A DNA stretch of 64,000 bases from Rhynchosporium graminicola (GCA_900074885.1 FJUW01000037.1:124001-188000), one strand, 5' to 3'; counted from the stretch's first letter, positions 1 to 13,718 are shown. Notes: generated by a model from the letters alone, not told the origin. A program made the numbers and translations.

Positions 1-811
1 AAGAAGCTAAAAGATTAAGGAGAGTTAGATATCTTCGTTAAGTAAATATAGAAAGTATTAAATTAAAAGTCTTAGTAGAGAGAGGTCGATTCTGCTAAGA
101 GGAGCTAAATTATACCGGGGTATAGGGATTATAAGTCGAATTCTGATAATTTCCGCTAAAGTAATAAGTTATTTCGTCTTAGCCTAAAAGTAAGGTTTTT
201 CGCTATTAGAGCTACTTTCGGAAGGTTAAAGTCGGGTAAGGAGTTAATAAATATTAGAGCCTATAGGGAAGTTTCCACTTAAAATTCGTCTGCTGTTTTA
301 CTTTATACGCACGAAGGAACAAGTTTCGAAGTATCTGAGAGTAACTTCGTAGTAATACTAGTGCTTCTAAGGCTAAATTATATTCAAATTCCTAGCTATC
401 CGAGAGATCTCTAGAATCTTAGCTCTTTTAAAAACCTAACTATCGAATTCGTAATTAATAATACTAACTATTTCCGTATAATTCCGAAAATCTAAAGTAA
501 GTAGAGATAATTTAGCGAAGAGCTCCCTAGTAGTCGTATATACGAATCGAGTTTTCTAGGTAAGATATTATTTAATATTATCTCTAGTAGTCTTAATCTT
601 TCTATTTAATATAACGATATAAGACTTAAGGCAGTATATAAGTAAGAATAAATAAGTAGGGAGGCTAAGAGCGATCTTATATAGTCTAGTACGAAAGAAA
701 CAGAAAGATGCAGAGCTCTAAAGGAGTCTGCACCTTCTATATATATAAGGAGAGTATGCCTAAGGCACCGATACTGGCCCGTATCTGCCACGTATACTAT
801 GCGCCGTCACA
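1..811 (-). mobile_element. Non-autonomous LTR element B1 (left end outside window), inserted in the A0 5' LTR
   Basis: Bases 1-609 match the interior of the second B copy (49787-50580), and 610-811 match its LTR. The LTR reads TG...CA with the start changed to TA by RIP, and its last bases are GCGCCGTCACA. Immediately right of it, 812-816 (GATAA) restarts the A-family LTR, so this is the predicted target duplication; its partner lies left of the window. The element is read on the minus strand because in B2 the reversed polypurine tract lies next to the left LTR. The interior has no gag or pol motif that I can recognise. The insertion into A0 is clear; the function of the interior is unknown. 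Confidence 0.8.
610..811 (-). repeat. LTR of element B1 (one 38-bp unit)
   Basis: This LTR is 202 bp and contains one copy of the 38-bp unit centred on GCCTAAGGCACCGATACTGG. The B2 LTRs are 240 bp (two units) and 278 bp (three units). The first ~108 bp on the plus strand are nearly the same as in the A-family LTR. A 61-codon open frame inside it recurs unchanged in another B LTR and is not a gene. Confidence 0.85.
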
Positions 812-1036
812 GATAACAGGGCCTAAGTTCATAGGTATCCCGGCAGAACTAGTATCCGACTCGATATAGTATCAGACTAGTACCGGTATATATATATAAG
901 GTACCTTACGCTCTATCTCTCTTCTTCTTCCTTCCTTATCTTTTTATTTCCTTTATAGTAGACTATATAAGACCGCCTTAGCCTCTTTACTTATTTATTC
1001 TTACTTATATACTGCCTCGAGTCTTATATTATTATA
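812..1036 (+). repeat. 5' LTR of A0 (partial)
   Basis: It matches the reverse complement of the A-rev1 and A-rev2 LTRs and the forward LTR at 53367-53634. The end sequence GTGTCGTTACA has become ATATTATTATA by RIP. Confidence 0.88.
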
Positions 1037-2716
1037 TTAAATAAAAAGATTAAGATAGCTAAAGATAGCTTAATATAATATCTTACTACTAAGTTAGTTA
1101 TTCGATAACTACTCGCATATAGCCGAGATACTAGAGATCTCTCGGATAGCTATAAATTAGAGTTTAATTTAGCTTATTATAAATAGTATAATAGAGAAAG
1201 TCTTCGCTAACGCTCTTTTAATAACTCTCTTAGTATAAAGGAATTATAGATAGATTTTAAAGAAAGTATAATAAATACCCTAGAACTTTAACCTTTACGT
1301 ATCGCTACCGAAATAGCCCTAATATATCCCTTTTTTAAGCTATTATAATAGTTCCTAACTAATAAACTAGAGACTCCTCTAGTTCTAAAGGACCTTAACG
1401 CGATCCTCCTCGCTCTACCTCCGAATCTAATCTATTATACTTTTCCTTACTTTAAACGTCTCTTATACTAGAGAATATTAATACCTTATTAAGAAAGTAC
1501 TAACTAAGAGAGAAAGGAAAATAAAAGCGAAATTCCCTAAGAGTATAATCGCTAAGTACTCCTACTACTATAGATAACTCGAACCTGATCTATTCCCTCT
1601 TATAACAATTAGCGGACTAAGAGGAAAAGAATAACTCTCTAGAAGATACTATAGATAGACTAATCTCTATATAAGATAAGTTCCTTATAGGGGTCTCTTA
1701 CTTATCTTTAACTCTTCTATTAGAACTAATACTATAATCTCCGCGTATTCTAGAGTTTAATAAGCTAATAAACTCTATTCTAATACGTAGTACCGAAAGA
1801 GAAGATACTATTTCTAATAAACTATCTCCTTCTCTTAGCGCTAAATTAGTAGAGTTACGCTCTAGGAAGTCTTATCTTATTAAGAAGATCTTATCTCTAG
1901 ATAATAGATCAGACCTTACCTTCCTCTAATAGAGAGTATCGATACGAGACCGGCTAGTTATAAACGCTAACTATTACCTTACGGACTTCTCTTAGCGCGT
2001 TCTCGTATAGGGATTAGTTATTAGATTAGCTAAAGAGTATCTTACGCCTTAGTACTTAGCTAATAAGTTTAAGATTAGTAATAAAATAATCTTCTTATTA
2101 GAGGAGAACTTTCTTACTAGTTTAGAGGAAGATAACTATTATAATACTTTCTATCGCTTAGAGATATAATAACTTAGCTATACTCGCGAGACTTTTATTA
2201 AGTTTCGTAATCGATTTCAAAGCGCTATTATCTAAAGTAAAGTTAAAAAGAAAGAGTAGTTCTTCTATATATAAGATAAGATTATATTATTCTTACGCGC
2301 TTTAACTCTTATTATTAAACTAATATAGAATAAGAATTACGCTTCTATAGCTAGATCCTTACTTTCTTTTAATACTAAGCGTTACTATAACTTAGAATAT
2401 ACTTATCCTAAGAAAACTACTACCCTAGTATAGTACTATAAGCCTACTATTACTATAGCGACTACTACTAGTTCTACCTCTTACTAGTCCCTAAGCTTAG
2501 CCCCTCGATAAACTACTCTTATACTATACGTATATACCTCTACCCCGGTATAAGCTAGTACTCCCTCCGCGCTAAAACGCCTTATTACCTTAACTAGAGA
2601 ACCCCTTAGGTATTATAGCTATAGATAGCTTAGTTATATTAAGCTAGACTGCTCTAACCCGCCTAAGGTTTAATTAATCGACGAATTCCCGGAAGAGAAG
2701 AGAGTAACCGAGGAAG
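812..2716 (+). mobile_element. Ty3/Gypsy element A0, fragment 1: 5' LTR remainder and gag
   Basis: The remainder of the 268-bp LTR spans 812-1036; the missing 43 bp lie left of B1 and of the window. Gag follows. A CCHC zinc knuckle is still readable at 2611-2652, with CX2CX4HX4C spacing; Cys and His codons are changed to Tyr and Trp to TAG, which is the RIP pattern. Gag is broken by many TAG/TAA codons. The fragment ends at the TSD GGAAG (2712-2716), where C1 inserted. A0 continues at 9451, 22409, 29193 and 52625. The joined pieces come to about 7.8 kb, matching A-rev1 without its assembly duplication. Confidence 0.9.
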
Positions 2717-2884
2717 TGTCACGGGTGAGCAACGCGTACGCAGATAGTCAAGTATAGTATTTAAGAAGTTCGATATAGGAGAGAGTTAGGTTCTAGTCTA
2801 GCTCCGAAGGAAAATATATAAGTACTACTAAGCTTAGTAAGTATAAGTATCGCCGGTACTTAATCCTAGGGCTCGCCCCTTATA
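2717..2884 (-). repeat. 3' LTR of C1
   Basis: Begins TGTCACGGGTGAGCAACGCG on the plus strand and ends CGCCCCTTATA. It is a direct repeat of 9283-9450 and of the C2 LTRs. The terminal TG is still intact. Confidence 0.93.
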
Positions 2885-5825
2885 TTACTCTCCTCCTCTC
2901 TCTGCTTATCTTATATCAGGGTTCGCTTCTAAAGACTTATATCCCGCCCTATTATATATAATTAGGGCTTAGTATATCTGCGATTCTTTTTCTCGCTTCG
3001 TACTAATTTCGCTTAGAAGTTAATAATAATAGTAGATTAATAAAGTATAATAGCGAACCGATAGTAAAAGAATAATTAATAATACTAGTAAAGTCGTATA
3101 AAGCCTCTAGTTATTTATTTATATAACCTCTCTATTTATTTCCGACTTATAATAATAGTAAAGCTTATTATATCTTCTTATTTCTTTATTATCGCTCTCT
3201 CTCTTATTATTAATTAAATTAATAAATACTCTCGCCTTAGCTATATATACCTCCTTCTATCACTTTATAAACTAATTCTCTTCTTCTTAATTAACTATTA
3301 TAAATTATAAATTAATAAGATTATTTAGTATTAATTACTCTTTCCCTTTCGCTATTCCTTATCTCTACTTTAAAAGTATTATACTCTACTTACTATTAAT
3401 CGGAGTTAGATAGCTTCTATTATCTATTATATTACTTATACTTTCTCCGGGGTCGATTATATCGATTAGAATATAAGTCGGATCCTATCTATTTTCGCCT
3501 AATATCTACTAACTTATATAGTCTATTTACTCCCGCGCTTATATAACTTATTCTCGTAAGTATAAGAACTATAAAAACTTATATATTTATCCCGAGCTCC
3601 GCTTAAAAAACGTTACTAACTACTTAGTCCTTAAATAGCGTATATTACTTATACTATCTAGACTTACTCTACTAATAGAGATATTATATAAGTTATTAGA
3701 TTCTAATTATTTTCTATCGCTAATCGCTTATTTAGTACTAACGCTTACTACGATCTTAGTAAGGTCCTTAAGGCTTAGAAAGCCTTAAAGCCTCTTTAAG
3801 CTACTAGTCTTCTCTTCTTATATCTATCCTTAGACTTTACTTATTCTTTATTACTAACCGCTTATTTTAGCTCTATTACTACTAAAGTTACTAATTCAGT
3901 TACTAATATTATCGCTTAGTAGGATTAGATATAAGCTTCTTATAGTCTACTTATTTTCTATTACTAATTACTATAATATTAGTAGGATCCCTCCTGCTCT
4001 AGTTCTAAGTACTTATCGCGCTAAATAAGTCTAGTTATTTTAGAATAAAGTCCTAGGGAAATTCGTTAAGTTATATTACCTTTTAGAATTAATAAAATAA
4101 TATAAAAGAAATCTAAACTTCTCTTATTAATACTTATAACTTACTTAAAACTAATTAGATCTCCTCTTATTCTTCTTTTTCTCTTATACTTATCTAAGTC
4201 TATTATAGTATTTAATATCTCTATACTTACTTTCGAACTCGTTTATAGCTATAGTATTTAATAAGTCTTTAATAAGTTCCTATATAAGTTTATAATAACT
4301 TACTTATTTTACTAGTACTTCCTTGCCTTTCCTTTTTCTCTTCGATTTATCTCTAGTATAAAGAATCTCCTCTACTTACTATTCTTTATAAGTCTCGAAT
4401 AGTATAAGCCCCGGTTAACTATCGTTAGTCTCTTACTTAAGTAATAAGTCATAGCTTACTAGTTATAATAGATCTATATAGAATACTAAGTGAATATTAC
4501 TAAGGACCTCAGATAGACGAATAGCTACTAGCGATAATACTTTATTTACTACGTATTTAGCGTGCTTCGTATTAAGACTCTTTTTTAGTCGATTTATCTA
4601 ATAGTTATATAAGTCTAATTATACTTTATCTTTCTTCTAGTATACTAGAGCTAGGGTCCTTATCTTATTAGCGCTATCCTCTTATTTCTAAGTAGACGCT
4701 ACTATATTCAACTAGTATCAGTTAGTAATCTTCTTTATCTTCTTTACGAATATTATCACTTATTCGCTTAATAGTAGCTAAGAGTTAATCTTAAGTTCTA
4801 TCTCTAATAATATAAGTAATAGCGCTTCGTACTTATATATAGTAAAGAATAAGCTTATCCCGAGGCCCGCGTAATAATATCTGTTTAATACTAACTAAGC
4901 TATAAGAAGCTACTTTTTCTAGTTAGACTATTCTTAGTTAATAAAGTTTCGTAGATAAGCTTAGATATCTTAATTTAGCTTTTCTAGTCCTCTATTAGTT
5001 TATAAGTAATATCTAAAGCTAAGTCTTTATTATATACTAATTAAGTAATAAAAGGTCTTTTAGAATATACTTATCTAGTTAGTACTTTTATTACTTATAA
5101 TCGCTTATAGTATCTTATAGTTTCTTACTTAGTATTCTATGAATTTCTTAGCGTATTCCTCTACTTTTATACTAAGTATTACTTCGATAACTACTTATTT
5201 ACTTAACTAGTCTTTAATTATCTAAAAGTAATAATTACTTTAAGAGTTTAATAAGTTAATTATAAAGTCTATAGATATCTCTTAGAAGAATTAGTTAGGA
5301 ACTAGTAGTAGTCTTAGGAGTCTATACTTATATTCTCTTTATACTTTATTTCTCTTATAATAGTTATAATTCCTTAAGAATTATCTTATATACCTCGACT
5401 ATAGTAACTAGTAGAAGGAGCGTCCTAATATTAATATAGTAGAGTCCCGCCTTAGATAACTATAGACTAGCGAGTTATAAACGGACTAGATAAGCCTTAT
5501 CCTTAGAGTATTATTTTCGAGAGTCTTAGGGTCTATTACTTTATAGTTAGACTCTAGTATAACTAAAGCACTTAGTACTTATAACTTTCTATAGTAATAT
5601 AAGTAGTTCTTTATATCTATATTATAGTTACTTACTTAGATTTTAATCTTAATTTCGCTTAGGAAAGATTAGGCCTTATCTTATAATAAGTAAAATATAG
5701 TTTAATATATTATATCTTCTTATACTATAGTATCTTATAAGTTATTTAGTTCTTTATCTTAGAAAGGAACTCTAGATACTACTAAGTCTAAAGTAAGGAC
5801 TTAGCTAGAGAGTATAATCGATAGC

Positions 5826-6046
5826 TAAGTAGATATAAGTACTACTCTTATCTTATCTTTTTCTTCTAAAGCTAATTAGTATACTACGCGTTCTAAGTCT
5901 AAAAACTTACGGAACCTCGAGTTTACGTTATAGTCTAACTAAGTCGATATAGTTATTACTCTTACTTTATCTTTCTTTTCTAAAGTAAGCTAGTTCGCTA
6001 CGCAGTCCGAGTCTAAAAACCTATAGAACCTCGAGTTTATATTACT
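5826..6046 (-). repeat. In-frame tandem duplication inside C1 pol
   Basis: Two imperfect units with a 114-bp period (38 codons), starting at 5826 and 5940, both ending near AACCTCGAGTTTA. They lie between the RT/RNase H region and integrase. The same pair occurs in C2 at 16656 and 16770, so it belongs to the family and is not a recent event in one copy. Confidence 0.75.
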
Positions 6047-6639
6047 TTCCTTTAATATATCTTATTCTCTTTGTAATAAAGTATCCGAGATAATAGCTTC
6101 AGATCCCGGCTTATATACTAAGGTAAATTAGAATAGTACTAAGGTCTTATACTAGTATACTTAACGCTCCGATAGCTATCGCTTAGTTATAAAATACTTA
6201 AGGTTCTTATAGTCTATCTAAATTATAAAGAAGCTATATACTTTTAACTTAAAGGCTTAGAATTTTAAGTAAGTAATTACTACTAGTATCTTTTTATTAT
6301 AGATATTATAACTAATTTTAGCTTTATTTAGCTTCTAAGTAAAGAAGCCTACTAGTTATTAGACTTTATTCTTTTCTTATAAGAGAGCGCTTTCTATTAT
6401 AAATCTATTATAATTAGTCTCTAAGAATATCTGAAGTCTCGGATCCTAATATATAAGTACTAGAGCCTTATAAAACTTCTCTATTAGAGTCTTAAATACT
6501 TTCTCTTCTAGTTTTCCCTAAGAGAATAAGTAACTCTTCTCTATTAACGCTATTAAGAGTATAGCTAGCTTTAAGTAGTTCGCTATAAATATTCGATAGA
6601 AGTTTATAAATCCTAAGAAACGTTATATCTTTTTCTAAG

Positions 6640-7120
6640 TCTTAGGTTACGCTTAGTTCTTAATTATTATTACTTTTTCTAGATTAGAACTTATATCTTT
6701 TCTATTAGTATATATAATAAATCCTAGATATTTAAGCTTCTTACGAGCGAACTCGCTCTTTCCGGGATCTAAATATAATCTACTATCCTAAAGCTTATAG
6801 AGAATAGTTTATACCTTTTCGAAGTAGTCTTCTCTAGAGCCGTTCGAGTAAATAATTACGTTATCTATATAAGCTAAAGTAAAGTTATCTAATTATTCTC
6901 TTAATAAACTATTAATATACTACTAGAAACTCGCCGGAGCTCCTAATAATCTAAAAGAATATATAAGCTATTTAAAAGACTTAAATCTTATATAAAAAGC
7001 TATTTTATACTTATAACCTAATACTATATATATTTAATAAAATACTAAAACTATATCTACTTTCGTAAGCTATTTAGTACCTATAAAGTTCTATAAGGTC
7101 TCCGGTATTAATAGTAAAGA
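6640..7120 (-). pseudogene. C1 reverse transcriptase region (broken)
   Basis: On the minus strand the Gypsy RT can be followed through an FxLLGAPASF stretch (from FGLxxAPAxFQ) and the catalytic box AYIDNVIIYS, where the second catalytic Asp is now Asn because of RIP. TAG/TAA codons interrupt the frame. No active polymerase can be made. Confidence 0.88.
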
Positions 7121-9282
7121 GTACCGGTCTAGCTTTATAATAGCGTTTAGCGCTTAGTAGTTATAATAGAACCTTAGACCTCCCTCGGGTTTTCGTATAA
7201 AAAGGATAAGAGCTACTACTTCTAAAGTACTAAGCCGGATATATCCTTTTTCTAAGAAGCTATTTAATAACTTTCTTAGCGCTAGTAATTTATCTTTAGA
7301 TATACTATATAGCGGACCTTATAGTAAAGTAATAAGGGACTCGTCTGATTATTCGCAGATATCGATTCGATAGTCGATACCCGGTCGATAGGGAGCTAGT
7401 TTCTCTACTTCTTACTTAGAAAAGAGTAGAGCTATATCTTAAATCTCTAAAAGAAGAATATTTTTAAGTTAATCTAAAGTTAGCTTTTCTTTATCTTAAA
7501 GAGCTATCTTTATATCCTCTGATATTATAGCAGATACTAAGGTATAGTTACTATTATTTATATATAAGTAGTAGTTACGTTCTTCTATTATCTATTTCTT
7601 TACTAAGCTATAATAGTACTATTATTTTTTAAGTATTATTCTAATCTTATTTTACGCTTTCTATAGGTTCCCTAAGATTAATAGAAAAGCTAGTTTTAGT
7701 ACTATATATATATAGACTCTTTAGCCGAACCTTACGATTTTTATTTAGAACCTAACTACTTCTTTAGTCCTTAAGTTCTATATAGCTTTTAAAGCGCCCT
7801 TTATCTTATAGGTTCCGTAGCTTATATATATAAGACTAAGACCTTCTATAAGGTCTTTATTTATTATAGTATAATACCAGTATTCTTTATTAATAAGAGT
7901 AAATATTCCGAATATTTCTTAAAGAACTATATCTATATATATAAGGTTTCTATTTATAAGCTCTTTAAATTTACTTTATCCTTTTATTAATACTTTATCT
8001 ACTCTTAGCTTCTAACTTTAAAAGAGATTTAGTCTTTTCCTAACTCTAAAAGAGTAAGGTCTAATATATTATTATTATCTTCTAGTAATAGTCTTATTAT
8101 ATTAATCGTAATAAGTTATATTACTAAGGCATATAAGTAATTATAGATATAGTACCCGGATACTCTATAATAGAAATAAAGCTTTTTCTTATAGTATCTC
8201 TCTTATTTAGCTACGTCTACTTATTTAGCTCTTTATTTACTATCGGAATTATTATAAGCTCTACTATTTCTTTCTTAGTTTCTTACTATACGCGCTAGTG
8301 CTATTACTATATCCTTATTAGCGTTAACTTTAGCTTTTATAAGAGCTTTCCAGGGATATATATAGTCTACTATATTTATCCTAAAGTCCTTATTCTTATT
8401 ATTCTATCTCTTATTTAATACTTTAAACTAATCTATCTCTTCGAGGTTAGTTATAATCCGTTCTATCTCCTTAGTAAATTCGTAGTAATCCGTAGTCTTA
8501 GCTATAGAGGCTATATATATTCGGATAAGGTTTGAAAATATATTCTAAAAGTAACTTATCTTTATATTATCTTCTTAGCTCTCTCCTTTAGCGTTTAGTA
8601 GGAGTTCGTCGAATTCTAGCTAGTACTTATACTAAGGCTATCCTATAGAGTGCCTTATATTCGTAAGCCGTTCGAGGGCCTTAGCTCGCTTATTACTATT
8701 TGCGAATATTTTATCGAGCTACGCGAAGAAAGCTTCGGGGTCCTTATTATCTATTAGGCTTCCTCTCTCCTAGAAGTATTATATATAAGCTTATTCGCGC
8801 TATAAAAGAGTATTATAAATAATATCTTAGTAATAATTAGTAGAGAGAGATAGCCTTTAAGTAAAGCGTACGCGATAAGAACTTCTTAGTCTTAGGAGAT
8901 AATCTCGAAAGGTATTCGTATATCTATCCTAGGTAGAAAGTATCTATCTACCGGAGCCTAATAGTTCTCTATCAGAGCTCGACCGAGACGCTATAAGAGA
9001 CTCGATAAGGGTTTTTATTAGAGCACTCGAAGATAATAAGTCTCTAGTATTATTAGATCTAGGCGCTTATCTAAGTCTTTTAGCTTCTAACGCCTTTAAG
9101 GCAGTACGCGTATTTACTAGCTCGGTCTCTATTAGGAGCTAGCGCTTATATATCTCTTATATAATATATTATAGTTTATTATTAGAGTCCTCTTATTAAG
9201 GGCTTATATTCCCTAATAAGTCTATTTCAGTATCTAGCGTAAATACTATAGGAATAAGTTAGCTTATTTTAATCGAACTTAA

Positions 9283-9450
9283 TATTATAGGTAAGTAACG
9301 CGTATATAGATAATTAAGTATAATATTTAAGAAGTTCGATATAGGAGAGAGTCAAGTTCTAGCCTAGCTCCGAAGGAAAATATGCGGGTGCCGCTAGGCT
9401 TAGTAAGCACAGGTATCGCCGGTGCTTAATCCTAGGGCTCGCCCCTTACA
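9283..9450 (-). repeat. 5' LTR of C1
   Basis: 168 bp. The left end is RIP-changed (TATTATAGG for TGTCACGGG) and the right end CCCCTTACA is intact. TSD GGAAG follows. Confidence 0.92.
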
Positions 9451-10139
9451 GGAAGTAGTAGAGGATATACCCTCCGAATCTGAACTAATACTAGAGGGAA
9501 ATGATAAGGCTTAGGTAAAAACTCCTTCCTAGGTCTACGTAAGTATAATCTCTCTAATCTTAACCTTACCTCTCTAATAGGAGATAAGTAATTTATATAC
9601 TCGATTATAATTAGTATAAATAGGCTAAGAGTCTCTATAAATAGCTTAATTAATACTAGAGCGAATAGTTATCTGTTTATTAATCGTACTCTTATCGGAC
9701 GACTATTAGGGGCCCTCGGTATTAAAATCGAGCTACTACCCTATTCTATTCTAATACGTAAGTTCTAATAGTCTATTAGAACTTATATTACTTATTTCAT
9801 ATATTTATACCTTTCTATTAATAATAAGCGTATTTATAACTACTCTTTTATTCTTCTCGATTTAGGATAATAAGATATAATTATTAGTATTAAATAGATA
9901 CGACGATTTCAGGTTAAGCTAGATATACTCTATTATAAGCTACTATAGCTAGAACGATATCTAGTTACCCTCTGATATAATAAGAAGATAATTATAACTC
10001 TATTACTTTGTAAACCTAGTATTAATCGATCTTACTAAATCGATACTAACGCGCGAGACTTAGCTATAAACTAGCTAGACTAACGCTAATTATATTAAAT
10101 AGTAGTAATATAGTATATTAACATATTATCCTTACTATT
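9451..10139 (+). mobile_element. Ty3/Gypsy element A0, fragment 2: gag end and aspartic protease
   Basis: After the repeated TSD GGAAG the A0 sequence continues, as the uninterrupted A-rev1 copy shows around 38560-39270. The retroviral-type aspartic protease is visible at 9646-9681 as LINTRANSYLFI, which is LIDTGANSYLFI with the catalytic Asp changed to Asn and the Gly to Arg. The fragment ends in TSD CTATT (10135-10139), where D inserted. Confidence 0.88.
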
Positions 10140-10317
10140 TATCGCAAGGTTATGTTGATCTTCAGAGTAAAGCATAGAGTAGTTGAATAATATTAGTTGT
10201 ATTACAGTACTAATTACTATGGAGAGCCGATAGAAGATATTATCTAGGAATATCCGCACGGACTATTCACGTGACTATAATCACCTGATCTATACTAAGA
10301 CTTATATCCTCGCAATA
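10140..10317 (-). repeat. 3' LTR of D
   Basis: 178-bp direct repeat of 22231-22408. On the plus strand it starts TATCGCAAGG and ends CCTCGCAATA; the original ends were presumably TG and CA. The adjoining purine-rich tract on the minus strand is CTACAGAGGGGTA. Confidence 0.92.
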
Positions 10318-11199
10318 TACCCCTCTGTAGAGATACTATAAAGTCGGTAACTTCTACAGGTACGAGTGATCTAATTTCTTCTGTAATTAGTTAATTTATA
10401 CTATTATATACGTACGTATGGTGATACCCCTGGAGACTAGTACTATACCTCGATATCACGTGAATCTAGATAAACTATAGGTTCCGTAATTCCTTTAAGA
10501 TAAGTCAGCTTTCTAATTAATATCTATACCTCTTATTCTAGGTATAAAATAGTTATATTCAGTATTACTATAAAGGCCTTGAGGTCTTATGGACTAAGTA
10601 GTTTAGTAAAACCGTCTGCCGCGTTCTCTTTTAAGGGTATATACTAAGGGTTTAAATAACCTCTAGCGACCTCCTAGCGAAAGTAGTAGAATTTGATATC
10701 GATATGCTTAGTACGTTAGTGTAATTTATAGTTCTCTGATAGAGATAAAGCTCCCTGATTATCGCACTATATCTCTATACTCCTAGAGTCTGGCTTATTA
10801 TAGCCTAGCTCCTTCAGTACTTAGCATATCTATGATACTTCTCTAGTAAAGGCGCATATAGCTATATACTCTGCTTCTATAGAGGCAAGAGCTATAGTAG
10901 TCTATCGCTTTAAAATAGCTGAGAAAACACCTCCTGCAAGGAAGAAATATACTCCGGTATGCGATACTCTATCGATTCGGTTACTAGCTTAATCAGAGTC
11001 GCAGAAACCTCTTAATTTCATCTTCTCTCTATCGGTAACGTCTCCTCCGTAAGTCGTAGCGTAGTATTTCGTACCTTATAAGTACGTAAGTACTCTCTTA
11101 GCGCTCGTAAGGTATTAAGGTAATAGATTTATCAGAAATTATAATAGTATAGAGCAGTAGTATAGTATATCCTAGCGAGTATAAGCTAGGTACTATAAA

Positions 11200-12060
11200 C
11201 TACTATAAAGCTGTTAATATAGCTTGATTTCTTATAGAGTAGCTACTCCCTTGAATTTAACTATGGAAACCTCTGAACTAATAGTAAAAGGCGTATTAGC
11301 GCTCTTATAGTTAGTTATTCCAAATCGATCTAATATCTTATTAATATACGTATCTTAGTAAAGAGAAATCGTCTTCTTCTCTCTATCACGTATAATTCTA
11401 ACGCTAAGGAAGTATTTAGCTAGTCCAGCTAGTAGAATATCGAATATAGTAAGAATCTTCTTCTTAAGCTCTTTAAGAGCTATTCTAGCTTTTAAGATAA
11501 CTAGAAAATCGTCGACGTAAGTAACGATAATTATTCTAGTTTCTTAGTTAATATATACGCAATTATTAGTTTATAAAAGTATAAAATCGATAATACCGAA
11601 CTCCTTACGTAAGGTCTCTTGCTAGAGACGTAGAGACTGCTTCAGACCGTATAGAGCCTTTAGTAAGAGTATATATTCATCGTCTATAAGTCTACGCCTA
11701 AATTATCTATAAAATAGCGGCAATTTGACGTATATCTGGGTATTAGCTTCACTATATAAGAATACTATTACTATATTAAACTGTTCGACTTCTAAGTTAT
11801 ACTCCGCTATAACTACTAAGCTTATCTTCTAAATAGAAGATTTATAGACTCCGGTATATATCTGATCGTAATCGTGACTAAAACGTTACGTATAACCTTA
11901 GACTATAAATCTGACCTTATATTTATCGATTTTACTATTTATATCTCTCTTAGTCTTGAAAACTAGACGAGAACTTAGTACTCTGCACCCTTTTAGTATA
12001 TCAGAGCGACTTATAGTCTTCTAAGTCGACTTCTCTTTAAGAGATCGGTATTCCTTAATA
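11200..12060 (-). pseudogene. D reverse transcriptase (Copia type), degraded
   Basis: The minus strand reads IIIVTYVDDFLVI around the YVDD catalytic box at 11508-11519, followed in frame by ARIALKELKKKI, typical of Copia RT. This frame is open for some 40 codons around the box but is closed by TAG/TAA elsewhere. Confidence 0.88.
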
Positions 12061-13550
12061 ATCGCCTTCTTCTATTCTAGCTAATTAGCTCTCTTTATAG
12101 CTTAATCTAAAGTAGTCGGATTATCTAAGAATAGAGACTCTTCTTAAGCTATATAAAAGGCGAGTCGATACTGACTAGTACTCTCTAGTACTTCTTCTAA
12201 TAGAGAGATAGCATGGGAGTAGCTATTATTTAGTTCCGGGGTTACCTTAGGCGTCGAAATTAGAGTCGGATTATTATAGCTAGAGCGTGTAGCTCTAGGG
12301 ACGTACTCCGGCATATAGTTCTTAGATCTAGGAGGCTTATTACGCTTCTTTTATATAGTAATTTGCTCCGGAATATCGACCTCTAGTACTAGAACTTCGT
12401 CCTTAACTATAGACTCGGTATCTTCCGTACTATCGATTTCGACTTCGGAATCCTCGTCTTAGCTTATAATACCTATATCAGGAGTAGTAGCGCTAGTAAC
12501 CTCGATGTCTTGATTTTGACTTAAAGTATCGATAGAATTATTACCTCTAGTTTGAGGTACTATTATAGCGTCTTCTTCGTGAGGTTCTGTGACTAAACTA
12601 TCTTTATTAAATCGTAGATAAGAGGTACGAACTACCTTTCTATTAACTAAGTATCTATAGATATTATGACTTTTAAATCCTACTAGAATACCCTTTTCAG
12701 CTCTAGGAGCTACCTTATAGCTCTAGACTCTCTTCTCCTTATTAATTAGTATGAAGATAGGATATCCTAATATACGAAGATACTTAATAGAGGGAGTATA
12801 GTTTACTCCTAGTTTAATATTATCCTAGAAGTACTTAAAAGGAGTCTTCCTTTCTACTCTAGAAGTAGAGGTAAGGTTAGCGATATATATATAAGCGAGT
12901 AGAATTTCCGGCTATATATAGTTAGGTATATTCTGGTCTACTATAACTATACGTACTTTCTCGATAATCGTACGTATAGAGCGTTTAGCTCTTCTATCTT
13001 ACTCTAGAGTATACGGAGTAGACTCCTCTAGTAGTATTCTAAGGTAGTCAGTAAGCTCTTTTATCTAAGAGGGAGAGTACTCCTTACTCCTGTTATATCT
13101 CTATACTTTAATTTTATAGTAATACTATATTTCGGCTAACTTAATTAGCTTTTAATTAGCTAAGTATATATCAGAATTCTTAGAATAAGTAAAAGCAAAC
13201 TTTCAAGTCGAATAAGCGAATAAGAAGATAGAGGCGTAAGAGTAACTATTCAGACCCTTAGGTTTAAGGTATACTATATCTATATGGATTTCATCTATCG
13301 ATCTAGTAGGTTATACACGTGCCGATACCTTATTAACCTTCCGAATAGGTCGGCTTTTCTCATATAGTACGTAAAGGCGAGTTCTACTAGTCTTAAGCTC
13401 TATAAACTTTATACTAGTAACTATAGATTGAGTACGTCGTATTACGTTAAAGCTAGCGTGATATATATATCTGTGCTAAAGCTCTATATCGACTATAGCT
13501 TACTCTACTGCTGCAGGTAAGCTTAAACCCGGAAGGCTAGCGTACCCTGC

Positions 13551-13718
13551 TGTCACGGGTGAGCAACGCGTACGCAGATGGTTAAGTGTAGTATTCAAGA
13601 AGTTCGATATAGGAGAGAGTTAGGTTCTAGCCTAGCTCCGAAGGAAAATATACGGGTGCCGCTAGGCTTAGTAAGCATAGGTATCGCTAGTGCTTAATCC
13701 TAGGGCTCGCCCCTTATA
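13551..13718 (-). repeat. 3' LTR of C2
   Basis: Starts with intact TGTCACGGGTGAGCAACGCG and ends CCCCTTATA. It is the least mutated start among the four C LTRs. Confidence 0.92.

Larger units (their letters stand above)
2717..9450 (-). mobile_element. Ty3/Gypsy element C1, complete but RIP-inactivated
   Basis: Complete 6734-bp element with two 168-bp LTRs (2717-2884 and 9283-9450) and a perfect TSD GGAAG at 2712-2716 and 9451-9455. The purine-rich tract next to the left LTR (reverse complement of 2885-2905) and the reading frames place gag-pol on the minus strand. In minus-strand order: a gag zinc knuckle near 8140-8190 (CX2CX4HX4C, Cys/His turned to Tyr), then the reverse transcriptase with AYIDN (from AYLDD) at 6860-6874, preceded by the PFxLxxAPAxFQ region near 6930-6970, then RNase H and integrase towards the left. 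All frames carry many TAG/TAA codons. It interrupts gag of A0. Confidence 0.93.

Noticed and set aside
606..791. 61-codon minus-strand frame, repeated unchanged at 50577-50762
   Set aside because: It lies inside the B-family LTR and is shared only because the LTRs are copies. No protein features.
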